Origin: Angiostrongylus vasorum
Taxonomy: Eukaryota; Nematoda; Chromadorea; Rhabditida; Metastrongylidae
DNA: 64,000 bases
Reading direction: 5' to 3'
Assembly (NCBI GenBank): GCA_018806985.1
Contig: JADANN010000375.1
Span: 3,100,001-3,164,000 of the forward strand
Shown here piece by piece: positions 39,701-46,268 of this stretch. The translations under genes and the position numbers were made by a program. Under the pieces are notes generated by a model. That model was not told where the DNA came from and did not search any database. It saw only the letters and a list, made by a program, of their open reading frames with translations. Within the stretch, counting starts at the first letter, position 1. Every line of letters begins with the position of its first letter.

Positions 39701-41694
39701 AGCTAGAAAGTGGTCATCTTCTGAGAGCACTTGGTTGCCACAACGATATCACATCACTGAAAACGTAAGCTTCTCTTAGAAACGTTCATTTCCATGGAAT
39801 ATAATGGCGCAAAGCGATCGCCCACATTCTGCTCGCTTGAAAAAGGTCAGAGCAAATATTTTTCCAGGATATCTGTCACAACAGAATTCCTTTTAGGGTG
39901 CTTCTTCTGGCGTTAGACCGAAACACATCCGTAATCCGTCTTCAGGATGTCGTCGCAGTGTTTCGTTACGTCTCCAACAATCCCATCGGCCAGGAGTTTA
40001 TGTTCAATTTTCTAATAGAGAGATGGGATGACATATATAGAAGGTAAGCGAGAAATAGGGTGAATAGAATTTTTTGCAAGTAGCATTTATAATCAAACTG
40101 TGCTATAACTTTCTTACTGGAGTAAATACCAAAACCTCTAGTAGGCACTAGAATATCTAATGCAACCCACCCTGCTCAAATAGTTCAACTTCATGTAGAA
40201 AGCCGTAAAATGAATACCGGGATAATCGCTTCAGTAATCTTTAAAGTAAATGTTGCTGGTTAGAGCTTAAATCGTAATGCATTCAGCGTTGATCATTCCC
40301 TTATGGATGCGCCATGCAACTCCATTCGTAGCACTGTAGAGATTATGATTACATATTCGGCTTGTGAGATGGCCGACTTGCAGGGCGGTCCATTTTTGAA
40401 CTTAGTGTTTTATTTTTCCTTTCCGGTATTATTTTATCACCCCGAAGCAGTAGAGAGCTAGGCATGCTAACGCTGCGGGGTTGACCCAATGACTATATGC
40501 ATGTATCAGAGCATCTCTACCCAGTGCCAACTCCGTTCTGATCTCTTGTCGGGACAAAAAACCACATAGGTGGCGCGGCTGTGGGAATTTTCGATGAATA
40601 CATTCTATTATCTAGTCGAGTTTTCCAAAGGATTGATGTATTCGTTGACGCTTAATGCATATCACCACATGGCTTACTACATTTTCCTCACCAGATCAAC
40701 TGCTTTTTTTATTGAGTTTTCAGTTGTTTTCTAATAATAATTTTAGTTTGTCGACCGAGCACAGCATTGTCGTAGGTGTGATCTCGGCGTGTTCGGTGGG
40801 AATCCGATCTGAGCAACAATTAGAGCAGGTTGCACAATTCTTTCATTAATCTTTTTCTTGGCCAGGATATGCAATTACGAGAGGAAATATTTAAGTATCT
40901 TTATGAGTACCTAATGCGTTTTATGGCCCAGAACTAAGAAAGTACGAATAGGAATAAGAAAATCAATAAGTAAAGTGGGCGTATGGAAACACTGAATCAC
41001 TAATCCTAACATCATTGGTACATCAACTGCTAAAAAAACTGTCCAGCTCATTAGTAAGAATACTGGTATATGGATTTTGCTCGTGTCTCATTATCTTTGT
41101 GGTTGTAAAGAAAAGGATGATGCTCTCGGCGTTGATCAATCCACGAGGGATGCGCCATGCATTCGGCTTCATTGAGCATCGTCGGAGGCGATTGAATGCA
41201 TGTCTGGCCTATACAGTGACTCGCGGTGGCCTACCAATGTATCGCGTTAGTGCTGTTATCCACTCAGACAAGTCTGGCACCAATTTGCCTACCCTGGAGG
41301 GATGGCGGCCTCAGTGGGCCTGGAGCGTGGGGTCGATCCCTTGTGTATTGCAGGGGTGCCTCCAACCACCCGTTACACGCTCCCCTTGTGGTTGTATTTC
41401 ACATAATACCCCTCCGTAAAACAAGAATAGGCAGTAAATAAAAGTTAAAACATTGTGACATCCGGCCCAGTCCTTACAGATTTTTCTAATCTTCCAATTT
41501 TCCTTGTAAGATGAATTTCAGACCAAAACGCTAAGTATTTCCAGTTGAAACAACTGCAACGAAACGGCCTACACGCAGATGAATTTGGCGAATTTGATAA
41601 AATAATCGAGAAGACCGAGGAGAAACTCAATTGGATCAAGAAGCATTTCCGAAAACTTGCTGATTTTTTCGAAAATCAGACCACTAGTCGCTGA
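12572..41694 (+). CDS. H11-like membrane aminopeptidase, peptidase family M1 (25 exons)
   Basis: Zinc exopeptidase removing N-terminal residues; in strongylid parasites the H11 class sits in gut microvilli and digests blood peptides. The assembled product is about 970 residues: cytosolic tail 1-13, membrane anchor about 14-36, stalk, M1 N-domain, GAMENWG about 340-346, HELAH 376-380, third zinc ligand Glu about 399 in LWLNEGFA, catalytic Tyr about 463 in QISYGKG, then the full helical C-terminal domain to the TGA at 41694. Length matches H11. Splice phases agree across all 25 exons only if one base is removed from each of seven homopolymer runs; intron 15 ends CG and intron 13 starts GC. A LINE, foldbacks and many SINEs fill the introns. 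Family and exon order are clear. Whether this copy is functional, or the lesions are assembly error, is open. Confidence 0.9.
13408..13635 (-). repeat. Family C copy, intron 1
   Basis: - strand copy of the C body (GATTGCAGAGAGTGATTTTT, GGCAAGCCCAGTACCAATTT as seen on +). Together with the + copy at 13898 it flanks a B element. Confidence 0.7.
13724..13893 (-). repeat. SINE family B copy, intron 1
   Basis: Seen on + as GATGCTAAGATATTTGCAAA, CTGCGGTGGGGGAACGACG and CACCACCACATCATGCG. Reversed, this is the tRNA-like box pair followed by the family tail. It sits between two inverted C copies. Confidence 0.75.
13898..14232 (+). repeat. Family C copy, intron 1
   Basis: CATCACGAGCATGGTGCTAG, then the C body through CAGTTGACTTGAAGACGG. 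It is about full length. Confidence 0.75.
14388..14500 (+). repeat. SINE family B copy, 5' truncated
   Basis: Begins at AGCCCCCGGAAAGGGTAATA and continues GCAGACACCTGCGGTCTGGA and TTTTGCAAATATCTCAG to TGTGGTTGTAT. The A-box half is missing. Confidence 0.7.
14766..14960 (+). repeat. SINE family B copy with 5' extension
   Basis: Head CTTCAGCTTAACTGGGTTCA, then GTGGTGGATAGCACACAAG and the B box GTCGGTTCGAAGCCCAC. The same head is found at 19690 and 47255, so the full family is longer than most copies here. A fragment in the other orientation lies at about 14700-14760. Confidence 0.65.
15150..16262 (-). mobile_element. RTE-like LINE fragment: 5' region and part of endonuclease
   Basis: On the - strand this runs from a leader shared with the LINE at 27054 (GGTTAATCGC and GACCAAAA with the same spacing) into an endonuclease-like translation including VNIDSF-like, VIYIPT and [16 protein letters not shown] segments. 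It stops before any reverse transcriptase. Loss of the 3' part is unusual for a LINE, where 5' truncation is the rule, so a later deletion or rearrangement is likely. Frames are broken. Confidence 0.8.
16404..16474 (+). CDS. M1 aminopeptidase exon 2: stalk
   Basis: Acceptor GATTTTAG, donor T|GTGAGT. It encodes [20 protein letters not shown] and ends LIP, matching the stalk-to-domain start in H11 (EELLLPTTIKP-type). The last T plus TA of exon 3 makes a Leu codon. Confidence 0.8.
16934..17102 (-). repeat. SINE family B copy with the best tRNA-like boxes
   Basis: On the - strand: TGGTGCAGTGATGAACACG (A box), then AAAAGGTAATAGC, GGGTTCGATCCCC (B box), then the family tail GGTTTTGAAAATATCTCAGC. 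The two boxes have tRNA-like spacing. Confidence 0.8.
17103..17649. other. Intron 2 sequence with weak SINE-like piece
   Basis: GGGTCGGGAATTTATCACCA at about 17219 resembles the family A body. Otherwise nothing was recognised. Confidence 0.3.
17650..17935 (-). repeat. SINE family A copy, near full length
   Basis: On + the tail AAAGGATAAAAGGATAAAGC comes first, then the whole body, ending at the reversed A box CCACTGCGCCACACGC. The 148-150 codon frames crossing it on both strands are shadows. Confidence 0.9.
18328..18506 (+). CDS. M1 aminopeptidase exon 3: start of N-domain
   Basis: Acceptor ATTTCAG, donor GTAAGT. It translates as [20 protein letters not shown], then [20 protein letters not shown] and so on, the first beta strands of the M1 N-terminal domain. 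Confidence 0.92.
18836..18943 (+). CDS. M1 aminopeptidase exon 4
   Basis: Acceptor CTCTTCAG, donor GTTGGT (weak). It encodes [20 protein letters not shown] to EREEEVTLE. Joining after GAG keeps the frame with VTYTG of exon 5. Confidence 0.88.
18970..19108 (-). repeat. Family D fragment in intron 4
   Basis: Seen on + as CTCGTCCTCAATGGTTGTGC, GGGTCCCCAGCATA and GGTCAGCCTAGCTAAAGTCT, the reversed 3' third of family D. It starts about 25 bases after the exon 4 donor. Confidence 0.7.
19122..19300 (-). repeat. SINE family A copy, partial
   Basis: ACTCGGCGTTGATCGATCCC and the following body segments are recognisable but diverged. It continues to the right into another tRNA-like head (reversed CACTGGTTCAATCCCTCG at about 19333-19350). 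Confidence 0.6.
19560..19650 (+). repeat. SINE family B tail fragment
   Basis: GGGGTCCAAGTTTTGCAAAT, ATCTCAGCACTGTAGTGGTT and GTACTTC match the family B 3' segment. Confidence 0.6.
19690..19945 (+). repeat. SINE family B copy, near full length
   Basis: Contains the 5' extension (CCCCAGTTTAACTGGGTTTA, CTCCCCAGATGATTCCC), GCTGAGAGAAAGGCAAAGCA, GGAGCAGTGGGTAACACGTG (A box), GATGGTTCGAATCTGG (B box) and the TTTGCGCATATCTTAGCATT tail. It shows that head and tail belong to one element. Confidence 0.7.
20035..20114 (+). CDS. M1 aminopeptidase exon 5
   Basis: Acceptor TATATCCAG. It encodes [20 protein letters not shown] then QADGKT. The donor AA|GTCGGT is weak but gives TKIAA across the junction, as in the family. 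A decoy acceptor lies 23 bases upstream. Confidence 0.88.
20332..20484 (+). CDS. M1 aminopeptidase exon 6: FDEP-type segment
   Basis: Acceptor TTTTTTTCTTAG, donor GA|GTGAAT. It encodes [20 protein letters not shown], then [17 protein letters not shown] and [15 protein letters not shown] followed by K.NW is a hallmark of the M1 N-domain. Confidence 0.95.
20485..21329. other. Intron 6, nothing recognised
   Basis: A GC-richer block at about 20640-20950 contains short inverted words (CTCCAGCAGAAC / GCTGGAGTC) but matches none of the repeat families defined here. Confidence 0.4.
21330..21454 (+). CDS. M1 aminopeptidase exon 7, one base too long
   Basis: Acceptor GGTTTCCAG, donor CGG|GTAAGA. It encodes [11 protein letters not shown], then after dropping one A from AAAA at 21358-21361, [19 protein letters not shown] and [11 protein letters not shown]. 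Both halves match the family, so the frame change lies in the A run. Confidence 0.9.
21499..21690 (-). repeat. SINE family B copy, intron 7
   Basis: On +: AATACAACCACAACGTTGCT, GTCTACGGTGGGGAACGAAC and CACCAGCACACCATGCGG. It begins 45 bases after the exon 7 donor. Confidence 0.75.
22075..22197 (+). CDS. M1 aminopeptidase exon 8, two bases too long
   Basis: Acceptor TTATTTAG, donor AG|GTAGGC. It encodes [10 protein letters not shown], then one extra A in the run 22102-22107, then [20 protein letters not shown] and GIKYPLK, then one extra A in the run 22187-22193 before KQ. The three segments are collinear with the family. Confidence 0.9.
22532..22596 (+). CDS. M1 aminopeptidase exon 9: GAMEN motif, one base too long
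   Basis: Acceptor AATATTTTCAG, donor CAG|GTAGAG. It encodes [17 protein letters not shown]. The next residues LITYR appear only if one G is removed from the run of five at 22577-22581. GAMEN binds the substrate N-terminus. Confidence 0.93.
22597..23436. other. Intron 9, left part, nothing recognised
   Basis: AT-rich intron sequence; the 86-codon - strand frame at 22805-23065 has no motif. Confidence 0.4.
23437..23683 (-). repeat. SINE family A copy, intron 9
   Basis: AGAAAGGATAAAGCTCTCTG at the left (tail) to the reversed A box CATTGCGCTACACGCGCC at the right; the middle is diverged. Confidence 0.8.
24500..24745 (-). repeat. Family C-like copy, intron 9
   Basis: GTGATTCTCCCTGGAATTTC, TTAGACAAGCCTGGTACCGA and TTTGCCGAGTC resemble the C body on the - strand; the tRNA-like head is at the right. 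Confidence 0.55.
24806..24928 (-). repeat. SINE family B copy, left arm of an inverted pair
   Basis: ATGCTGAGATATTTGCAAAA, CTGCGGTGGGGAACGAACG and CACCACCACACCATGG on +. The mirror-image copy follows directly. Confidence 0.8.
24929..25005 (+). repeat. SINE family B fragment, right arm of an inverted pair
   Basis: GCGCATTCGTTCCCCACCGC, then AGACACCTGCGGTCCGGAGT and TTTGCAAATATCTTAGCATC. It ends less than 20 bases before the acceptor of the zinc-motif exon. Confidence 0.8.
25023..25113 (+). CDS. M1 aminopeptidase exon 10: HELAH zinc motif
   Basis: Acceptor CTATTTTTCCAG, donor CAG|GTGAGA. It encodes [20 protein letters not shown] and [10 protein letters not shown]. HExxH supplies two zinc-binding histidines and the catalytic glutamate. 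No lesion is seen in this exon. Confidence 0.97.
25114..26056. other. Intron 10, nothing recognised
   Basis: No repeat copy or alternative exon was identified. Confidence 0.4.
26057..26173 (+). CDS. M1 aminopeptidase exon 11: third zinc ligand
   Basis: Acceptor GTGACTTCAG, donor ATG|GTATAG. It encodes [36 protein letters not shown] and MRM. The Glu in LNEGF is 19 residues after the second HELAH histidine, the spacing of the third zinc ligand. Confidence 0.97.
26174..27053. other. Intron 11, left part
   Basis: A degenerate family A-like piece is suspected at about 26450-26650 (GTAACGCAGTGCC, AGGTCAGAAAATTAGTGTCA). The 12-bp left target duplication of the LINE is at 27042-27053. Confidence 0.35.
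27624..28337 (+). pseudogene. RTE-like endonuclease domain, frame-broken
   Basis: Translation starts near [13 protein letters not shown] and keeps LAETK (catalytic Glu region) and VGGVCVLV in one frame to about 27900. It continues in another frame with [22 protein letters not shown] and a TAA at about 28096. [11 protein letters not shown] is recovered at about 28309-28341. All the usual endonuclease signature motifs are visible, but not in one frame. Confidence 0.85.
28338..29778 (+). pseudogene. RTE-like reverse transcriptase, deleted core
   Basis: Pieces lie in order: linker with [16 protein letters not shown] (to about 28755), fingers [10 protein letters not shown] and [10 protein letters not shown] (to 29191), motif A region FIDLQRAFD and [17 protein letters not shown] (to about 29500). 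Then an abrupt jump to the C-terminal tail [19 protein letters not shown] and [10 protein letters not shown] (to 29778). The palm motif C and thumb are absent. Confidence 0.85.
29947..30147 (+). CDS. M1 aminopeptidase exon 12: catalytic tyrosine
   Basis: Acceptor AAAGTTTCAG, donor ACG|GTAAGT. It encodes [58 protein letters not shown]. The Tyr in ISYGKG is the transition-state-stabilising residue of M1 enzymes. The ATG at 29926 seen upstream is intronic. Confidence 0.97.
30911..30950 (-). ncRNA. Hammerhead-like / Penelope-type terminal motif, degenerate
   Basis: The - strand reads CAGCCTTTGAAGAGAACGAC then ATTGCCGAAACGTCAGC. The CGAAACGTC-AGC end matches a hammerhead 3' core, while the CTGATGA core is degraded to CTTTGA. 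Similar words are common at the ends of Penelope-like and related elements. This is an inference, not a demonstrated ribozyme. Confidence 0.3.
31002..31363 (+). repeat. Family D copy with 13-bp target duplication
   Basis: The body 31015-31350 runs from CTCCCCTCCCAACGGTTTAC through CTTCCAAGCTGAGATGGAGC, GATCCACAAGGGCGGCTGCC and ATGCTGCAGGCCGCACAACC to GGGCGGGCCGCTCAACTACT. It is flanked by ATTAGGTATATAG at 31002-31014 and 31351-31363. It landed inside an AT-rich run of TTAGGTATATA-like units. Confidence 0.9.
31958..32250 (+). repeat. SINE family A copy with target duplication
   Basis: CGCATGTGACGCAGTGGTTG at the head, GATCGATCC as B-box-like word, full body, tail GCTTTGTCCTTGCCCTTTGT. TGTATTCAAA is repeated at 31948-31957 and 32251-32260. 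Confidence 0.9.
32674..32814 (+). CDS. M1 aminopeptidase exon 13, followed by a GC donor
   Basis: The second of two close AGs (TTATTTACAG) gives the right frame: [46 protein letters not shown]. The donor is CAG|GCAAAT, a GC-AG intron, since the next exon begins MGYPIVTVE in the same phase. Confidence 0.93.
32943..33092. repeat. 150-bp foldback element with hammerhead-like centre
   Basis: Left arm 32943-33004 and right arm 33032-33092 are near-perfect inverted copies of about 61 bases. In the centre, GTCGGCT and AGCCGAC (33014-33020, 33050-33056) can close a helix around CTGATGC and CGAAACGTT, the layout of a minimal hammerhead with a C in place of the conserved A. Confidence 0.8.
33790..34050 (+). 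repeat. SINE family A copy, diverged
   Basis: GGGAGGCAAATTGCTAGCAT, then GTCGTATAGG, TAGAGTGCTATGCATGGCGC and AAGGATTGATCACCGCGG. The head is poorly kept. Confidence 0.6.
34553..34674 (+). CDS. M1 aminopeptidase exon 14
   Basis: Acceptor CCATTTTTAG, donor TATGG|GTGGGC. It encodes [40 protein letters not shown]. The following intron is only 62 bases; reading through it gives a different, shorter-lived frame. Confidence 0.93.
34737..34807 (+). CDS. M1 aminopeptidase exon 15
   Basis: Acceptor GTCCATTCAG, donor AGAG|GTAATT. It encodes [20 protein letters not shown] and LKR after completing the Gly codon from exon 14. Confidence 0.93.
34901..35037 (+). CDS. M1 aminopeptidase exon 16, acceptor CG instead of AG
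   Basis: It encodes [46 protein letters not shown]; donor GAG|GTATGT. The sequence before it is TTTATTTTCG: the acceptor AG is absent, as if one A were lost from TTTTCAG. There is no other AG in the pyrimidine tract. Confidence 0.9.
35038..35499. other. Intron 16, left part, nothing recognised
   Basis: No repeat or exon was identified. Confidence 0.4.
35500..35886 (+). repeat. Family D copy, intron 16
   Basis: CTGCCTCGTCGTGGCTGGAA, TTTTTCAAGCTGAGAAGGAG, CCAGTACCAGGATCCACCAC, GACGGGCCGTTCAAGTATCA. It is about full length. The 78-127 codon frames on both strands are shadows. Confidence 0.88.
36166..36282 (+). CDS. M1 aminopeptidase exon 17
   Basis: Acceptor GAACTTCAG, donor AAG|GTTTCA. It encodes [39 protein letters not shown], the start of the helical C-terminal domain. 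Confidence 0.94.
36422..36509 (+). CDS. M1 aminopeptidase exon 18, one base too long
   Basis: Acceptor TTCATATAG, donor AAA|GTGAGT. It encodes [10 protein letters not shown], then, minus one T of the run 36447-36453, [19 protein letters not shown]. Read as given, the frame runs into nonsense relative to the family. Confidence 0.9.
37063..37157 (+). CDS. M1 aminopeptidase exon 19
   Basis: Acceptor ATGCTTTACAG, donor AT|GTAAGT. It encodes [20 protein letters not shown] and [11 protein letters not shown]. Confidence 0.92.
37315..37665. repeat. Two family B-like copies, opposite orientation, intron 19
   Basis: On the left ATGCTGAGATATGAGCAAAA (- orientation), on the right GGGTAATCGTAGGCTCAAAT and CAAATCTCATTATCCCCGTG (+ orientation). 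Both are diverged. Confidence 0.45.
38466..38601 (+). CDS. M1 aminopeptidase exon 20, one base too long
   Basis: Acceptor TGTTTTACAG, donor AA|GTAATT. It encodes [44 protein letters not shown]. To join the AT left by exon 19, one G of GGG at 38465-38467 must go; otherwise a TGA follows at once. Confidence 0.9.
39213..39285 (+). CDS. M1 aminopeptidase exon 21
   Basis: Acceptor TCATATTTAG, donor AAG|GTATTC. It encodes [20 protein letters not shown] and AFEK. Confidence 0.93.
39670..39764 (+). CDS. M1 aminopeptidase exon 22
   Basis: Acceptor TTTTGACCCAG, donor AC|GTAAGC. It encodes [20 protein letters not shown] and [11 protein letters not shown]. Confidence 0.93.
39897..40043 (+). CDS. M1 aminopeptidase exon 23
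   Basis: Acceptor AATTCCTTTTAG, donor AG|GTAAGC. It encodes [48 protein letters not shown]. Confidence 0.95.
40262..40390 (-). repeat. SINE family A fragment, intron 23
   Basis: TGCATTCAGCGTTGATCATT, GGATGCGCCATGCAACTCCA and ATTACATATTCGGC: the 3' half of the family in - orientation. Confidence 0.6.
40747..40828 (+). CDS. M1 aminopeptidase exon 24
   Basis: Acceptor TAATTTTAG, donor CAG|GTTGCA. It encodes [20 protein letters not shown] and SEQQLEQ. Confidence 0.93.
41097..41396 (-). repeat. SINE family A copy with 11-bp target duplication
   Basis: Element 41108-41385 in intron 24. TTGTGGTTGTA is repeated at 41097-41107 and 41386-41396. Tail AAAAGGATGATGC at the left, reversed A-box region at the right. 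Confidence 0.92.
41545..41694 (+). CDS. M1 aminopeptidase exon 25: C-terminus and stop
   Basis: Acceptor GTATTTCCAG. It encodes [49 protein letters not shown] and TGA. The WIKKHF-type end is typical of H11 proteins. Confidence 0.95.
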   Translation: MKQLQRNGLHADEFGEFDKIIEKTEEKLNWIKKHFRKLADFFENQTTSR

Positions 41695-41747
41695 CGTTCC
41701 TCTGATAATTACGGCTTATTTTCATGCTCAGTTTTCAACGCCTTACC

Positions 41748-41753
41748 ATTAAA
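41748..41753 (+). terminator. Candidate polyA signal ATTAAA
   Basis: ATTAAA lies 54 bases after the aminopeptidase stop codon. It is the nearest common variant of the signal; no AATAAA is closer. Confidence 0.4.
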
Positions 41754-42397
41754 CAGTAGTGTTTAATTTTATCCATCTGTCTGACATTGATCGACAGGGC
41801 GATAGACTCTGTGTCGCTGCGACGACCAATGTTGCCGTATTACTCGGCGCCAATCGATAGCCATGGACTGCACGTGGCTAAAGCTGTGCCCCGCCAGTAA
41901 GGGCGAGTCTAGCAGCATTGCTTCTTCTATGATATGCACATACTCCGTCTCAATCTGTCATTGTCTGTGAGAGATCATATCTCTAATACTTAGATACCTA
42001 TTTAATGGACATGTACTGCACTGGAACTGAAAGATCTAGGGGTCGTAAGAAGTCAGATAGGGAAATTATGATTTCCTTTCTTTATCTTAGTTCTCATTGT
42101 TCGTTATAGTCCCTTCACTGAATATCTCTTCTGGATAACCATCTCTCTTCCACCACAATCCATGATTGTGACTCAATTCCATTAACTCTCCTGGAGTGTC
42201 TGTGGTATTCTTTCAAAGTGCTGTGCGCTATTAAGTTTTAGCATTTCCCCATTAGCTATGATCCACTTTCACTTATTATATTCCGTTGTTTCCCAATGTA
42301 ACAATCATATTTTTCGCTTTAAGTGAGACTTGTTTTTGATTAAATTTCTTATTTCTGGTAATGACTATAGGGTAAGTCGCTTGGTGTTTACAAGGAA

Positions 42398-42672
42398 TAA
42401 GGGATAAGGCCACCAACACTTCTTGGTAATGCGCTATGCATTCGCCTCAATTCATACATCGTAGAGATAGCTGAAGGCATATTTGGCAGATACAATGACT
42501 TGTGGACGCCTACCGATGATTCAAGTGAGTGTTTTTTACCATTCCAGTCAAGCTCAGAACCATTTCACCGATCCCGGAGGGTTAAGAGCTCTCTTGTTCA
42601 GAGGGCGGGTTGGAATCAATAACCGTGTAGATCACAGGGGCATCTCTAATCGCTATATTACACACACCGAGA
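42398..42672 (-). repeat. SINE family A copy, diverged
   Basis: AATAAGGGATAAGG tail at left, GATACAATGACTTGTGGACG and CCAGTCAAGCTCAGAACC in the middle, reversed head CGCTATATTACACACACC at the right. Confidence 0.7.
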
Positions 42673-42883
42673 TATTCCAATGTTCATATTATTAGTTAAT
42701 TAATCTATTTGTACCACCTCGCTTCACATATTGTAATGATCTCAGCAGTTCTCCCATTGAATCCGTTATCTCGCATCCGGCATCGACGAAGTGTTTGAAT
42801 CTGAGTATGGGTTCAGCTGCCGATACAGAGTTTTATTTTCTTCATGAAACGAAATTGAATGCCGATTGAGGTGACAAGAGGAT

Positions 42884-43350
42884 AAAAAAAAGGATAAAGC
42901 TCTCGGCGTTGGCCAATCCCTGAGAGATGCTCCATGCATTCGACTCCGTTAAGCATCGTTAGAGGTGACTGAATGCATATCTGGCCTATACCTTGACTCG
43001 CGGTGGCCACCAACCGATGTATCGAGTCAGTACTGCATCTTCCCAGACAAGTCTGGTTCGAAACTTTGCGATTCCGAAAGGATGGAAGGCTTGGTGAACC
43101 TGGGGTGCCGGGATCAATCCCAATGAGATGATACATCCTGGAATCTGGGCTATTTTTTTTCCATTTTTGGTGATCGCAGAGGGCTTGTTCCAGAAAGGTC
43201 CATTACAAATTTGCAAGTCCCATTGAGATAGAAAGCTTTGGTTTACTAGAACTATGATGATAGAAACTGGTTTACTATTAATAGAACATGATCGAACTAG
43301 CGTGCGCACGTTTATAACATGGTGTCTCTAACCACTGCGCTTCCCTCGCA
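42884..43350 (-). repeat. Two adjacent SINE family A copies
   Basis: 42884-43128 holds the tail and body (AAAGGATAAAGCTCTCGGCG to GGTGCCGGGATCAATCCCAA). About 43150-43350 is a more diverged body with a head (CTCTAACCACTGCGCTTCCC). It could be one copy split by an insert, but the second part repeats body words, so two copies fit better. Confidence 0.65.
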
Positions 43351-43489
43351 TCTCAGTTTACTGTAAAGTCTCGAAAATAACTAATCAAGCAAGTTTTCTT
43401 GGGAAATATGACCCCTTCATGCTATTAACTAGGCAAAATTTGCGAAAGATCTGTCTAAATTAACAGAAACTGCATAAGAAACTGATGTT

Positions 43490-43700
43490 GACTTTCGAAG
43501 AACACATCAACTCTAGTGTTATAAACAATCCACATGCTTGTCATGTGATTTTTTTCATGCGCGTCACCCCCCAGTGTTTGCGGTCAAAGGAGTAATAGGA
43601 AACCCGCTACTTAAAAAAGCCAGGTAGTATCTTATCAACTTTGAAAGTGATTGCGTATGTCAGCTACGTTGTTGTAACTTTTTCGCGAATAATCGGCATC
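43490..43700. repeat. Dispersed repeat E (candidate)
   Basis: ATCCACATGCTTGTCATGTG, CATGCGCGTCA and TATCTTATCAACTTTGAAAG, then GTATGTCAGCTACGTTGTTG, recur in order at about 52130-52310. Part also recurs near 55090-55200. Confidence 0.45.
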
Positions 43701-43877
43701 ATTAGGACAACTGTTGTTTTGCACATCACTGTTAAAACTTACGCGAAAACATGACCTCTATAGAAATCACACGTAGGACAAAGAGAATAACCGTTTTTAA
43801 CTCTAGATAAACAGAGCTCAGCTCATTGTTAAGACCACATGCACTGAAAACTATTTTTTTTTGACATGACCGTCTCT

Positions 43878-44255
43878 CCGTCTTCCCTCCCAACGATTTA
43901 CCGCTTCATCGTGGCTGGGAGGTGTTCGGACTGCGATGTACCAGCGGGGGATTCATCCCCTGGCAGGGTCTCCCAAGCTGAGAAGGAGTCACGCGTTTCC
44001 ATCAGGAAGCTTAGCTAAGAGTAAACTAATACCAGAGTCTACCACCGTCCTGGTATTAAAGCCGCATGGTGGCAAAGCTCCCCCTGATCCACAAGGGCTG
44101 CGACTGCCTGTGGTGATGAAGACCAGGGGCAGACTTTGGCCATACTGACCTCGGGATTCCAGGGAACCACAATGGCTTGGCCAGCAAATCTCTAAAAAAA
44201 TGGAGATTATGCTGGGGCCCGCACAACCAGTGAGGACGGGCCATTCAAGTATCAA
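43878..44255 (+). repeat. Family D copy
   Basis: TCCCTCCCAACGATTTACCG to GACGGGCCATTCAAGTATCA, close to full length. A family C copy in the other orientation begins directly after it. Confidence 0.88.
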
Positions 44256-44261
44256 GTAAGT

Positions 44262-44600
44262 AAAATCCGTCTTCACGTCTACTGTGCAGATCCCAGCACT
44301 TCTCACACTCGATTCTTTTCCTCGCACCCATTGTCCATGAAGATTTTCCAAGTTTTTTACGTGTGGTTTCGGCTGCTGCTTGAGCATTTTCATTTCATCT
44401 TCAATGTCGTAGAATGCTGGTCGAGTCGATTCTCCTTGGAGTCCTGAGATAGCCGGGCTGGAGCATTCCCAAATGGATTGCAGAGACTGATTTCTTTTTT
44501 CCCAGACAAGCTCAGTGCCAATTTCCCGACCCCGGAGGGATAAGAGGCAGGTTGGTCCTCAGCGAAATTGAACTAGCACCATGACATCACTGCCACTATA
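44262..44600 (-). repeat. Family C copy
   Basis: CCGTCTTCACGTCTACTGTG, GATCCCAGCACTTCTCACAC, GCTGCTTGAGCATTTTCATT, GACAAGCTCAGTGCCAATTT: about full length on the - strand. Confidence 0.8.
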
Positions 44601-46268
44601 CTATCCGCTCTGTGCTATCCCCTAAGAACTATTAGAATTCACAAATCTTTGCCTATAGGATAGAAATTCTGTTTTGTCATCACGAAATCCTGATTATCTG
44701 GAGCCCATCAGATATAAATAGTCCACTTTATTGCTTTAACCCCTTCGCGATATTATGGACAATTTTTTTACTACTCATTTATATTCATTCGATAGATAAT
44801 CGAATGCAGATGAAAATATGAAACGTGAGACCTAAAAGCTCGTCTCTACGCTTAATGTTTTACAATGAACCATTTCTCGGACCGGCTTACTGGGCTGTAA
44901 TTTGACTAACAATTAATTGTTATTTCATTTAAATGACTACGAATCGTCGTTATTGTATGGAGTACTGACTACAAAAGGTACCGAAATAGACTTAACATAA
45001 GCTGCGAAAGCCTTCCAAATGCTGACAGCAATGTGTTCGCATGATGGAATAGAGTAAAACATAGTAAGTAGTAGCATACATAGCATTCATAATAGGCCAA
45101 AGCCTCTTCTGTAATCACGTCATGTTCATAACCCCCTAAAGCGTTTTATCTATTGAAAAATTATTCTTTACTGCCAAAAACCCAGAGAGTCAGCAGTCGA
45201 CGAAAAATTGCTTGTGTCGCAAATGGGCTAACCTTCATACAATGAAAGAAAAGGGCGGATGAACAAGGCAAATTTGGTCCAGCAAAACACGAGGGTTTCC
45301 ACAACGTATCATTTATTTCACAGCTATCGCTCTTAAATTCCGTTGTCATTCATTTGAAAAGATATAACGTACTTAAATTTGAAATATCATTGCATCAAAA
45401 CTGTGCGTGCGATTAATGCCTTAGGGGAAGGTCTTTTCTATATGCCTATAAAGTTTTGAACTCCTAAAATACCCCAACCACTGAGAACTTGTCACTGGTC
45501 ATCGGCAAACCAGCTTTGTCGTTAAAGCGTTTAGATGATGCATATGGCCCAACTTCCTTCATCTCCACCCCCCGTCAACCAAAAAACATCGATATCACAC
45601 GATTTTTTTATTGCATCATCCAGATCCTGATCAACCATTTCAATGATTTAGTTGGAACATTTCAGATTTAATGAGTCGGTACCCGGTACCCTGTAGTTCT
45701 AAAACCTGGTCTTTGTTTCGTACCATATTATTAGTCCATCCAACACAACATTTTTGTCTAAAAACCTCGAAATTTGTAGCAACAACTAGTATTTTGCCCG
45801 ATCTTACCATTTTACAATTGAAGAACATGCTAGCTAACAAACGAGCTAACACCGCTCACTTTCGAGTTTCTAGCCGAAGCCACTGAGCCGAAACTGGCTG
45901 AATCCGACCTGCTTGGCTATTTGACACAACAGTTCTTCCGGATCTAAGCTATGGATAAAAGAAATGGGTCATTACATTGGCCGTAACGCAGGGGGTCTCA
46001 TAAAGTACATATTGTATTGAATTCATGTGTTCTGAAGATAAGCCGGCTCCTCAAGAGGAATAAAAAGATAATGCTTCATACTAAATGGAAAACTATGCAG
46101 AATTAAATCGCGGATTGTGTTCCATACGATTAGTTTATGTTCCCATTTATTTGGATGTGATTATTGGAAAATCTCACTATTAGATGAGTTGAAAATTAAA
46201 TCTGGCAGCGAGTTCTTGTTCTCCAGAATATCTCACTCTTATAGCAATTCGTACATTCTCCTCCATTG
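44601..46268. other. Intergenic, no gene recognised
   Basis: Overlapping frames of about 70 codons on both strands at 45640-45886 have no motif; no repeat copy was identified. Confidence 0.4.
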